Below, piece by piece: positions 18,727 to 26,940 of a stretch of DNA of 64,000 nucleotides (its first letter is position 1; the number at the start of each line of letters is the position of its first letter). The translations under genes were made by a program, and so were the position numbers. The notes under the pieces are model-generated. The model saw nothing but the letters and a program-made list of their open reading frames with translations. It did not search any database and was not told the DNA's origin. Source of the stretch: Acidobacteriota bacterium (GTDB lineage: Bacteria; Acidobacteriota; Terriglobia; Bryobacterales; UBA6623); assembly GCA_016125275.1 (NCBI GenBank), contig WGMB01000015.1:1-64000 (forward strand), in the 5' to 3' direction.

Positions 18727-20015
18727 GCCCCGCGGCCGGACCGGCGGCGCAGCCCCTGCGCGCCCTGCTCGCGCAGGCGGACCCGTTCCTGCAAACCTAC
18801 TTCCGCCGCACCCTCGAACAGATCGGCCTGGGGGTCGTGTCCGTGGCGGCAACCGGCGCGGAAGCCCTGGAAAAGCTCAGCGCCGTCCGCTACGACCTGC
18901 TGCTGCTCGACCTCGGGGTCGTCTCGCCCAGCGGCATCGAGCTGCTCGAAATGCTGCACGCCGACCCGCGCTATGACGACCTGCCGATCGTCATGACCAG
19001 CAGCATCAGCCAGTCCGACACCGTCCAACGCGCCATCGCCCTCGGCGTCGCCGACTATCTGCTCAAGCCCTTCCAGCAGCCCATGGTCGAGGAGCGGCTG
19101 CGACGGGCGCTCGCCGAAGCGCGGCGCGCCTCGCGAGACCTGCAGCGCCACGGCTCGGTCTGCCTCGTCGCCCACCGCGACCAAGCCTTCTGCGAAACCC
19201 TTGCCGAAGCCCTCAGCCCCGACCGCCGAGTCATCGCCGCCCACACCCTGGCCGCCTTCATCCAGCAGGCCAACGGCCCCAAGCCCGAAGTCGTGCTCTT
19301 CGACCCCGACCTGCTCGGCAGCCGCCTCAACTTCCTGGCGACCAGCCTCAGCCGCCGCTATGATCCGCCTCCGCGGCTCATCTCCGTCGGCCCCCTCGAC
19401 GGCGAAGAGCCCGTCGGCTACATCGGCGCCATCCAGAAGACCTTCTCGCCCGGTCCCCTGGCCGAGTCCATCACCCATCTGCTCGATAACCTGCCGCTGG
19501 CTCTGCCCGGCATGGAAGAGTACCGCGAGGACCTGATCTCCGTGGTCCGGCAGGCCTTCGGCGTCATGACCGGCGACGAGGCGACGCCCCTGCCCGACGA
19601 CCTGGACTGGAGCGCCCCGTCGGTCAGCCAGATCGACCTCCGGCAAGACCACGAAATCGTCTGGCGGCTGACCCTGCAAGCCGACCGCGAGATGGCTCGC
19701 CGGCTCGTCGCCGAGCTGGCCGGCCTCGAAGAATCTGAGATCGAGGAGGAGTTCGAGCTCTCGGGCATGCAGGAGATCGCCAACATTGTCGGCGGGCGGC
19801 TGCATCGCATCGCCACCGCCGCCGGAGTGCAGCTCGAAGGCGGGCTGCCTGAGCTTCCCACCGGCCCGCCTCCGCCCAACAGCATCCGCACCCTGTTTCG
19901 CTGGCGCCAGCACTCGCCCTTCGCCGCCCTGCTGGGCTCTTGCCGCAGCATCGCCGCCAAGCCCTCAGCGGCCGTTCAGCCAAGCGATCAGGTTAGCCAG
20001 CTCAGCGGCCGATAG
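18723..20015 (+). CDS. Response regulator: REC, degenerate REC and CheX-like domain
   Basis: RALLAQADPFLQTYFRRTLEQIGLGVVSVAATGAEALEKLSAVRYDLLLLDLG...VMTSS...DYLLKPF; CheX-like ELSGMQEIANIVGGRLHRIA. Start codon uncertain (frame open upstream; GTG at 18837 is the tool start). Confidence 0.78.
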   Translation: MSPAAGPAAQPLRALLAQADPFLQTYFRRTLEQIGLGVVSVAATGAEALEKLSAVRYDLLLLDLGVVSPSGIELLEMLHADPRYDDLPIVMTSSISQSDTVQRAIALGVADYLLKPFQQPMVEERLRRALAEARRASRDLQRHGSVCLVAHRDQAFCETLAEALSPDRRVIAAHTLAAFIQQANGPKPEVVLFDPDLLGSRLNFLATSLSRRYDPPPRLISVGPLDGEEPVGYIGAIQKTFSPGPLAESITHLLDNLPLALPGMEEYREDLISVVRQAFGVMTGDEATPLPDDLDWSAPSVSQIDLRQDHEIVWRLTLQADREMARRLVAELAGLEESEIEEEFELSGMQEIANIVGGRLHRIATAAGVQLEGGLPELPTGPPPPNSIRTLFRWRQHSPFAALLGSCRSIAAKPSAAVQPSDQVSQLSGR

Positions 20016-21098
20016 GCTCGGCCACGCTACGCCCTCACGGCGCATCCGCTCGCGCATCTTCGGGGCGTGAGCCCAAGCGCCCGCCACCACGTCAGTCGCC
20101 CTCCACTCCCTCTTCGGCAGCGGCTGGGCCTCGTGGCACCGCGCACAGCTCTTGCCTTCAAAGACCTTCCGGCCCAGCGCCGGATCGCCGCGCTCCTCCA
20201 AGAAGCCTTCCTCGAACAGGTACGACAGCAACTGTCCCATCTGCCCGCGCTCGAGCGTCGGAATCTCCTTCCCGGTCTCCTCCGCCCACTCGTCCATGAT
20301 CGGGCGGTGGTTCCACATCTCCACGGCCAGCTCCGTCAGCGTCATCTGGCGCCGCGGCGAAGCCAGCAGCGGAACCAAGTCCTTGTCGCCGGGCAGCAGC
20401 GTGTGGCACTCCGCGCAGTGCAGGTCGTCGAACAGCCTCATTCCGGCCTGCGGCGGCCCCAGTTGCAACCGTCCGCGGCGCGGCGGCAGATCGGGCATGG
20501 CGTAGATGTAGGCGATCAGGTCCGACAGCTCCCGCACGTTCAGCTCCGGCCAGGGCCGGCCGTCGAGCTCGTTCTCCTGGAGCATCGCCGAGCCGTGATT
20601 CCACATCGCTTCCAGGAACCGCACCGGGTCGTCCAGCAGCGGCCAGTCCGCGACGGCCGGGCCGATGCCCCCCGCGTCCGTCTTCACCAGCGCGTGGCAG
20701 CGGTAGCAGCCCTTTTCGCTGAACACCGCGCGCCCCCTCTCGGGCTTGCCCGAGGGCTCGAAGTAGCGCACCGAGTACAGGAACGCAAAGATGTCCCGCG
20801 CCTCCTGCCGGTCCAGCGTCGGCCGCGCCATGTCCTTGCGCGCCGCGGCGTCCCACATCGCCTCGGAGTGGTTCCAGAGGGCTGAAGCAAACTCGGCAGG
20901 CGAGAAGACCCCGCCGCGCGGACGCCCTAGATCCGGCGCGCTGCCGTCCCCCTCCTGTCCCAAAAGGCTGTGGCATCCCGTGCAACCGCGCGCACGCAGG
21001 GCCTCCGCCCCCCTGTAGGAGTCGGCGCCCTGCCCGAACAGCGGATCCGCGACCACGGCCACCACGAAAAGGAGCGATCCCATCCATCGGCGGCTCAT
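19965..21098 (-). CDS. Multiheme cytochrome c (four CxxCH)
   Basis: Signal peptide MSRRWMGSLLFVVAVVADPLFG; CTGCH, CYRCH, CAECH, CARCH. Confidence 0.88.
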   Translation of the reverse strand: MSRRWMGSLLFVVAVVADPLFGQGADSYRGAEALRARGCTGCHSLLGQEGDGSAPDLGRPRGGVFSPAEFASALWNHSEAMWDAAARKDMARPTLDRQEARDIFAFLYSVRYFEPSGKPERGRAVFSEKGCYRCHALVKTDAGGIGPAVADWPLLDDPVRFLEAMWNHGSAMLQENELDGRPWPELNVRELSDLIAYIYAMPDLPPRRGRLQLGPPQAGMRLFDDLHCAECHTLLPGDKDLVPLLASPRRQMTLTELAVEMWNHRPIMDEWAEETGKEIPTLERGQMGQLLSYLFEEGFLEERGDPALGRKVFEGKSCARCHEAQPLPKREWRATDVVAGAWAHAPKMRERMRREGVAWPSLSAAELANLIAWLNGR

Positions 21099-21305
21099 GA
21101 CATACCTCCCAAGCCTTTTTGGTAGTGCACGGCAGGCGCCATCCCGGCCGCCCCGCCCGCGCCCCGCGGGCCGCCCCGCGCCGCTCGCGCTGGGTCTTTT
21201 GCCCCAAGACGGCGGCCCATTCCGCGCCGCGTTCCGAAAGATTTGTCGCCCGCCGCCCGGGGCGCTACCATAAGGCTGATTTTTCGTCCGACAGGAGAGC
21301 TTGCC

Positions 21306-22598
21306 ATGCAGCGCAGAACGTTCGTCAAAAGTGCGGCGGGAGCCGCCCTCGCGTCCCCCGCCTTCGCCGCCGGGGCCAAAGTCCTGGGAGCCAATGACAC
21401 CATTCGCGTCGCCGTCTTGGGCGTCAATGGCCGCGGCCAGAGCCACTTCAACGGCCTTCAGCCGCTCGACAACGTCCAGGTGACCCACTTCGTCGATCCC
21501 GACCTCGAGATCGCACGCCAGCGCGCCGGCGAGTTCGAGAAGAAGTTCGGCCACAAGCCGGAGGTCGTGCAGGACCTGCGTCGCGTCCTCGACAACAAGG
21601 ACATCGACGTCGTCACCATCGCCACTCCCAACCACTGGCACACCCTGGCCGCCATCTGGGCCTGCCAGGCCGGCAAGGACGTCTACGTCGAGAAGCCCGC
21701 CACCCACACCTTCAACGAAGGCCTCAGCCTCGTCGCCGCCGCCAAGAAGTACAACCGCATCGTCCAGCACGGCGTGCAGTTGCGCTCCTCCGAGGCCGTG
21801 CAGGAAGCCGTCCAGAAGATGCGCGAAGGCATCATCGGCGACGTCTACATGGGCCGCATCAACATCTTCAAGTGGCGGCCCAAGCTCGAGGACTTCCCGG
21901 CCAAGGCCACGCCGCCCTCCACGCTCGACTACGACCTCTGGGTCGGCCCCGGCAAGTACCGCCCCTACTCCAAGCGCCACGTGCACTACAACTGGCACTG
22001 GACCTGGGACTACGGCAACGGCGAGATCGGCAACCAGGGCATCCACGAGACGGACATGCTGCAGTGGGGCCTCGACGTCGGCCTGCCCACCAAGATCACC
22101 TCGATGGGCGGCAAGTACCTCTGGGACGACTACCGCGAGACGCCCGAGCTGCTCTCCACGCTGATGGAGTTCGACAACGGCAAGAAGTTCGGCGAGGTCG
22201 CCGTGCGCTTCTGGTGCTCGAACCACGAGACCGAGTCCGCCAACGGCAACCTCTTCTACGGCTCCGAAGGCTATCTCGAGATCAGCGGCTACACCGACTA
22301 CGCCTTCTACTTCGGCCGCAAGAACGAGCCCGGCCCCAAGGGTTCGGCGCCGACCAAGCACTTCGAGAACTTCGTCGACGCCGTGCGCAGCCGCAAGACG
22401 TCCGACCAGAACGGCCCCGTCGAGACGGCCCACTCCGCCGCCGCGCTGGCCCACCTGGGCAACATCACCTTCCGCCGCGGCAAGGTCCTCGAGTTCGACT
22501 CCGCTGCTGGCCGCTTCACCAACGACAACGAAGCCAACCAGATGCTCGGCAAGGAGTATCGCAAGGGCTTCGAGGTCCCGCCGCCCAACAAGGTCTAG
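21306..22598 (+). CDS. Gfo/Idh/MocA family oxidoreductase, twin-arginine leader
   Basis: MQRRTFVKSAAGAALASP; IRVAVLGVNGRGQSHFNGL; DVYVEKPATHTFNEG. Confidence 0.94.
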   Translation: MQRRTFVKSAAGAALASPAFAAGAKVLGANDTIRVAVLGVNGRGQSHFNGLQPLDNVQVTHFVDPDLEIARQRAGEFEKKFGHKPEVVQDLRRVLDNKDIDVVTIATPNHWHTLAAIWACQAGKDVYVEKPATHTFNEGLSLVAAAKKYNRIVQHGVQLRSSEAVQEAVQKMREGIIGDVYMGRINIFKWRPKLEDFPAKATPPSTLDYDLWVGPGKYRPYSKRHVHYNWHWTWDYGNGEIGNQGIHETDMLQWGLDVGLPTKITSMGGKYLWDDYRETPELLSTLMEFDNGKKFGEVAVRFWCSNHETESANGNLFYGSEGYLEISGYTDYAFYFGRKNEPGPKGSAPTKHFENFVDAVRSRKTSDQNGPVETAHSAAALAHLGNITFRRGKVLEFDSAAGRFTNDNEANQMLGKEYRKGFEVPPPNKV

Positions 22599-22608
22599 GC
22601 GGCCCGTC

Positions 22609-22644
22609 GGCGTCCCGGAGAGCCCTCCCAGGCCCCGGGACGCC
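22609..22644 (+). terminator. Intrinsic terminator after Gfo/Idh gene
   Basis: GGCGTCCCGG...CCGGGACGCC stem followed by TTCTCTTT. Confidence 0.7.
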
Positions 22645-22658
22645 TTCTCTTTGCTCCT

Positions 22659-23147
22659 ATGTGGCGTGATCCGGCCCTTCGCCCGCTCTCTCACCAGCAC
22701 CAGCACGGCCTGGCGCTGACTGTCGTCCTCCAGCGCGCCCTCCAAGCCGACGCTTCCCCGCAAACCGTCCGCCGGCTCGCCGAAGACGTTCTCCGGATGT
22801 GGCAAGTCGAGCTCGCCGGCCACTTCCAGGTCGAGGAGGAGTTGCTCTTCCCGGCGGTGCGGGAAGCCTTGGCCGAGCCCGGCCTCCTCGACGCCCTCAT
22901 CGGCGAACATCGCCGCATCGAGCGCCTGGTCGACGCTCTCCGCGCCGAACCCACCGCCGAGGGCCTCGCCGAGCTCGCCTCGCTGCTTGCCCAACACATC
23001 CGCGCCGAGGAGCGCAGCCTGTTCCAGCAGATCCAGCAGGCCCTCACACCCGAGGCGATCGCCGACCTCGGCGCCCGTCTCGACGCCGCCGTCGCCAAGC
23101 TCTGCCCGGTGACCTCCGGCCTCCCCTGGCAAGAGCCGCCACGCTGA
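22659..23147 (+). CDS. Hemerythrin/HHE domain protein
   Basis: LSHQHQHGLAL; HFQVEEELLFPAV; GEHRRIERLV; LAQHIRAEERSLFQQI. Confidence 0.88.
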   Translation: MWRDPALRPLSHQHQHGLALTVVLQRALQADASPQTVRRLAEDVLRMWQVELAGHFQVEEELLFPAVREALAEPGLLDALIGEHRRIERLVDALRAEPTAEGLAELASLLAQHIRAEERSLFQQIQQALTPEAIADLGARLDAAVAKLCPVTSGLPWQEPPR

Positions 23148-23248
23148 GCGTCTCGCCAAAGCGAAAAGGGCCGGACGTTCGCCGCCCGGCCCCTCTCTAG
23201 CCAGTCTTTCGAGCCCGCCGCCGTCACTTCGCCGGCGGAGCCATCTTT

Positions 23249-24031
23249 CTACGACTCTTCGTCCTCGGAATCGTCGGAATCCTCGTATTCCTCGCCGTCG
23301 GAGTCCTCGTAGTCCCCGTCCTCGGAATCCGAGTCGCCGTCGTATTCGCGCTCCTCGTCTCCAAGCTCGGTATTCTCATCCAGATCCTCGGCGTCACCGT
23401 CGTAGTCCTCGTCTTCGGCAGCAGCGGCCGTCGGCGCCGGACGGGCCGGACGCTCGCTCGGAGCGGCCTTCGGCTTCGGCTCCACCTTCTTCGGCTTCTT
23501 CTTGGGGCCGAACATCAGGTGCATCGTGCGGCCCTCGAGCCGCGGACGGCCCTCCGGCTCGCCCAGCTCCTTGAGATCCTGCACGAGCTGGAGAAGCAAC
23601 TTCTCCGCCACCTCGGGGTGCGTGATCTCCCGGCCTCGGAAGAACACCGTGCCCTTGACCTTGTTGCCTTCTTCGAGGAACCGCAGCGCGTGGTTCTTCT
23701 TGAACTCGTAATCGTGGTCGTCGGTATTCGGTCGGAATTTGACCTCCTTGACCTCGATCTTGTGCTGCTTCTTCTTCGCCTCGTTCTTCTTTTTCTTCTC
23801 CTGGTAGGAGAATTCGCCGTAGTCGATGATCTTGGCGACGGGCGGAATGGCGGTCGGGGAGACCACCACCAGATCGAGCCCCATGTCCTTGGCCCTGCGG
23901 ATGCCGACCGGCGTCGGCAATACCTCCGTGGCGCCGTCCGGGAACACTACCCGGACCTCGCGGGCCCTGATGGTCTCGTTCACATTCTGGCGACGAACGC
24001 GGCGAAACGGTCGAAATCGTCTGCGAAAGAT
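23249..24031 (-). CDS. infC: Translation initiation factor IF-3 with acidic C-terminal extension; probable ATC start
   Basis: NETIRAREVRVVFPDGATEVLPT...KIIDYGEFSYQEKKKKNEAKKKQHKIEVKEVKFRPNTDDHDYEFK. Upstream in frame AGGAGG-N7-ATC TTT CGC AGA CGA. Confidence 0.93.
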   Translation of the reverse strand: MFRRRFRPFRRVRRQNVNETIRAREVRVVFPDGATEVLPTPVGIRRAKDMGLDLVVVSPTAIPPVAKIIDYGEFSYQEKKKKNEAKKKQHKIEVKEVKFRPNTDDHDYEFKKNHALRFLEEGNKVKGTVFFRGREITHPEVAEKLLLQLVQDLKELGEPEGRPRLEGRTMHLMFGPKKKPKKVEPKPKAAPSERPARPAPTAAAAEDEDYDGDAEDLDENTELGDEEREYDGDSDSEDGDYEDSDGEEYEDSDDSEDEES

Positions 24032-24358
24032 AGCTCTGCCTCCTGAAACTTACGGGTTGAGTGACGACCAAATCTCCAACGCACCGGCCCCACCGGACGA
24101 TGCGCGAAATTCGGAGCAATGCTGGGAAAACGGGCTCGACGGAGCCCGCCAAGCGATGACGCGGCGCGAACCGGGCTCGCCCGGCGACTCGTTGCTGGTT
24201 TGCAAGAGGCCAGAGAGCGGGGCTTTTGTCAGCACGCAGCTACAAACAGCACGTTCACCATGCGTCGTCGATTATCGTACCATGCGATCCTGGTAGAAGC
24301 AGTAGCGGATCGCGTGCGATTCGTTGCCTTCCGCGCGGCGTCCATGCCGCCGCCGTTC

Positions 24359-24388
24359 TTGACAATGCCGAAAAGGCTTCAATAGCAT
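24359..24388 (+). promoter_or_regulatory. Putative sigma70-type promoter for the HU/IHF-like gene
   Basis: TTGACA (24359-24364), 18-nt spacer, TAGCAT (24383-24388), 41 bp upstream of the ATG. Confidence 0.5.
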
Positions 24389-24428
24389 GGAACTCTCATC
24401 CCCCCAATACCTTACGTCCTACTGACCA

Positions 24429-24695
24429 ATGATCAAACACGACATTGTCATGGAGGTCGCCAACCGCACCGGCCTCAGCAAGACCAAAGCGGAGATGGCG
24501 GTCGAAACCGTTTTCGAAACCATGAAGCGCGCCATGGAGCAAGGCGAACGCATTGAGCTCCGCGGCTTCGGCGTCTTCAACGTCCGTCCACGGAAGACCG
24601 GCATCGGCCGCAATCCGCGTACCGGCGAAGAGGTCGTCATTCCTCCCGGCAAGGCCGTCCGCTTCAAGCCGGGTAAAGACCTCCAGACTCTCTGA
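24429..24695 (+). CDS. HU/IHF family DNA-binding protein
   Basis: MIKHDIVMEVANRTGLSKTKAEMAVETVFETMKRAMEQGERIELRGFGVFNVRPRKTGIGRNPRTGEEVVIPPGKAVRFKPGK. Confidence 0.96.
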   Translation: MIKHDIVMEVANRTGLSKTKAEMAVETVFETMKRAMEQGERIELRGFGVFNVRPRKTGIGRNPRTGEEVVIPPGKAVRFKPGKDLQTL

Positions 24696-24935
24696 GCACT
24701 CCCCGTCTGCGACCCCTGACGGTCGTGTTATGTTATAGAAACTCGTGAAGATGGCAGGCGCCTTCGGGCGCCCCGCGTCTTTGTGCGTTTCCGCGTCGCG
24801 CGTCTCGGCGGCGCGGTCTTGGAGCCTAACCAGCTTGAATAGCTCGGCGACTCGCCGGCGCGGCTTCGGCCGCCTGCCGGGTCGAGGCAGCGGCTGGGGT
24901 CACACCCGGGCGTCGTGCGGACGGGGAGGTTGTGG

Positions 24936-25595
24936 ATGAACAAGGTGCGTGTAATAGGACACCGCGGGGCCGCCGGCCTGGCCGAGAATACCATCGCGGC
25001 CTTCGAGGAAGCCTTGCGCCAAGGCGCTGACGGCATCGAGCTCGACGTGCGCCAGACCGCTGACGGCCGGCTCGTCGTCGTCCACGACTCCGTCGTCGGC
25101 GACCGCGCCGTGCAGAACACGCCCTACGCCGACCTCATCGCCTCCGAAGCCGGCCGCTCGATCCCTCTTCTGGAAGAGGCCCTCGAGAAGTTCGGCAAGA
25201 GCACCGTCATCGACATCGAGCTCAAGACTGGCGGCTTCGAGTCCGAAGCCGCCGAGCTCATTCGGCAGTACACCAATCCGGAGAAGATGGTGGTCTCGGC
25301 CTTCGACGCCAAGGCGCTGCTGGTGATGCACGACGTGCTGCCCGAGGTTCAGCTCGGCTACATCTACAACCGCACGCAGGACGAAGAAGCCCGGCACCAC
25401 GCGCCCATCGACGTCGTCATCCCGCAGTTCCGGCTCGCTTCCCGCGAGCTCATCGAGGACGTCCACGATCAGGGGCTGGAAGTCTGGGCCTGGACCGTCA
25501 ACGACGACGCCGAAATCAGCCGCCTGCTGCGGCTCGGCGTGGACGGGCTCATCACCGACTACCCGGCCAAGGTCGTCGCCGCCGTCAAAGGCTAG
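24936..25595 (+). CDS. Glycerophosphodiester phosphodiesterase
   Basis: VIGHRGAAGLAENTIAAFEEALRQGADGIELDVRQTADGRLVVVHD. Confidence 0.95.
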   Translation: MNKVRVIGHRGAAGLAENTIAAFEEALRQGADGIELDVRQTADGRLVVVHDSVVGDRAVQNTPYADLIASEAGRSIPLLEEALEKFGKSTVIDIELKTGGFESEAAELIRQYTNPEKMVVSAFDAKALLVMHDVLPEVQLGYIYNRTQDEEARHHAPIDVVIPQFRLASRELIEDVHDQGLEVWAWTVNDDAEISRLLRLGVDGLITDYPAKVVAAVKG

Positions 25596-25607
25596 GGCTG
25601 TTGTGGA

Positions 25608-25904
25608 TTAGAGGTCCGGGCGGACGGTCGTGCGGTTGTCTACCGCCACCACGCCCTTGACCTTCTTGGCGACCTTCTCGACCTTCTTCTTCTGCTTCTC
25701 CGACTCGACGAAGCCGGTGATGGTCACCTTGCCGTCCTTGACGGCCACCTTCAACTGCCGAGCGCCCAGCTCGCGGTCCGTAATCAGCTCGCGGTTGACG
25801 CGGTCATAGAGCAGGTCGTCGCTGACCTTTTCTTCTTCGGCCGCCAGGGCTATAGCCGGCAGCAGGCCCAACACGGACCGTTGCAGAAACGATCTCCGAA
25901 GCAC
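25608..25904 (-). CDS. BON domain-containing protein
   Basis: Probable GTG start with hydrophobic leader; VSDDLLYDRVNRELITDRELGARQLKVAVKDGKVTITGFVESEKQKKKVEKVAKKVKGVVAVDNRTTV. Confidence 0.8.
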   Translation of the reverse strand: MLRRSFLQRSVLGLLPAIALAAEEEKVSDDLLYDRVNRELITDRELGARQLKVAVKDGKVTITGFVESEKQKKKVEKVAKKVKGVVAVDNRTTVRPDL

Positions 25905-25908
25905 TGTC

Positions 25909-26940
25909 TTATCGTAACGGATCTGTTTCCGCCGCAGAGGGGCCCTCGGCCGCCTCCACGTCCTCATCCGGACCGTCCTCGCCCCCCTCGTCGTCCGGGT
26001 CGTCGAACAGCAGCGGCCCATCCGGCTCCTCGTCGTCCAGCGTCACCGCATCCAAGGCGAAGCGGCGCTGGTCCAACGTCCGCATAAAGCCCGGCCGGTC
26101 GCGCCACTTCGGCTTCACCTTGACGAAAATCTCCAGGAAGACCTTGCGCTCGAAGCAGGCCTCCAGCGACTCCCGCGCCGCCGTCGCGATCCGCTTCATC
26201 ATTGCGCCGCCCTTGCCCAGCACGATCGCCTTCTGCCCCGCCCGCTCCACATACACCGTTGCGGCAATCCGCAACAGCCGCGGGTGCTCTTCCCAGCGCT
26301 CGATGGCCACGGTCGTCGCGTGCGGAACCTCTTCGTTGGTCTCGTGCAGAATCCGCTCGCGGATCAGCTCGGCGGCCAGAAACCGCTCCGGCTGATCGGT
26401 GATGAACTCCGGCGGATAGAACGGCGGCGACTCCGGCAGCCGCTCCAGCAGCAGCTTCACCAGCAGGTCCGTCTGCTCGCCGCTGAGCGCCGACAGCGGC
26501 ACGATCTCGGCGAAATCATGCAGCCCCTGATACTCCACGATCAGTCCCAGCAGCTCGCGCTTGTCCTTGAGCCGGTCGATCTTGTTCAGCGCCAGCAGCG
26601 TCGGCAGCCCCAGCGCCGCCGCCTTCTCGATCGCCGCCCGGTCGCCCCGGTCGGGCCGGCGGGTGGCGTCAACCACCACCAGCACGCAATGGCAGCCCTG
26701 CGCGGCGCGGTCGATCTCCCGCTGCATCCGCCGCCCCAGCTCGCGCTCGGCCAAGTGGATCCCCGGGCTGTCCACAAAGACGATCTGGCCTTCCGGCCGC
26801 GTCAGCACGCCTTGGATGGCGTCCCGCGTGGTCTGCGGCTTGGGGCTGGTGATCGAAACCTTCGAACCCACCAGCGTATTGAGCAGCGTCGACTTGCCGA
26901 CGTTGGGCCGGCCTAGAATCGTGACAAATCCTGACTTCAA
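25909..26940 (-). CDS. era: GTPase Era with acidic C-terminal extension
   Basis: GRPNVGKSTLLNTLVGSKVSITSPKPQTTRDAI...DSPGIH...NKIDRL...KH domain ...KVFLEIFVKVKPKWRD. Confidence 0.96.
   Translation of the reverse strand: MKSGFVTILGRPNVGKSTLLNTLVGSKVSITSPKPQTTRDAIQGVLTRPEGQIVFVDSPGIHLAERELGRRMQREIDRAAQGCHCVLVVVDATRRPDRGDRAAIEKAAALGLPTLLALNKIDRLKDKRELLGLIVEYQGLHDFAEIVPLSALSGEQTDLLVKLLLERLPESPPFYPPEFITDQPERFLAAELIRERILHETNEEVPHATTVAIERWEEHPRLLRIAATVYVERAGQKAIVLGKGGAMMKRIATAARESLEACFERKVFLEIFVKVKPKWRDRPGFMRTLDQRRFALDAVTLDDEEPDGPLLFDDPDDEGGEDGPDEDVEAAEGPSAAETDPLR

Noticed and set aside
19965-23159. Single 1064-aa minus ORF covering the cytochrome plus upstream sequence
   Set aside because: Only the last ~377 aa (from 21098) have a signal peptide and heme motifs; the upstream part is antisense to the Gfo/Idh and hemerythrin genes.
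23168-23192. Bidirectional terminator between hemerythrin and infC (GGGCCGG/CCGGCCC)
   Set aside because: Short GC stem without a clear T tract; too common in this composition to claim.
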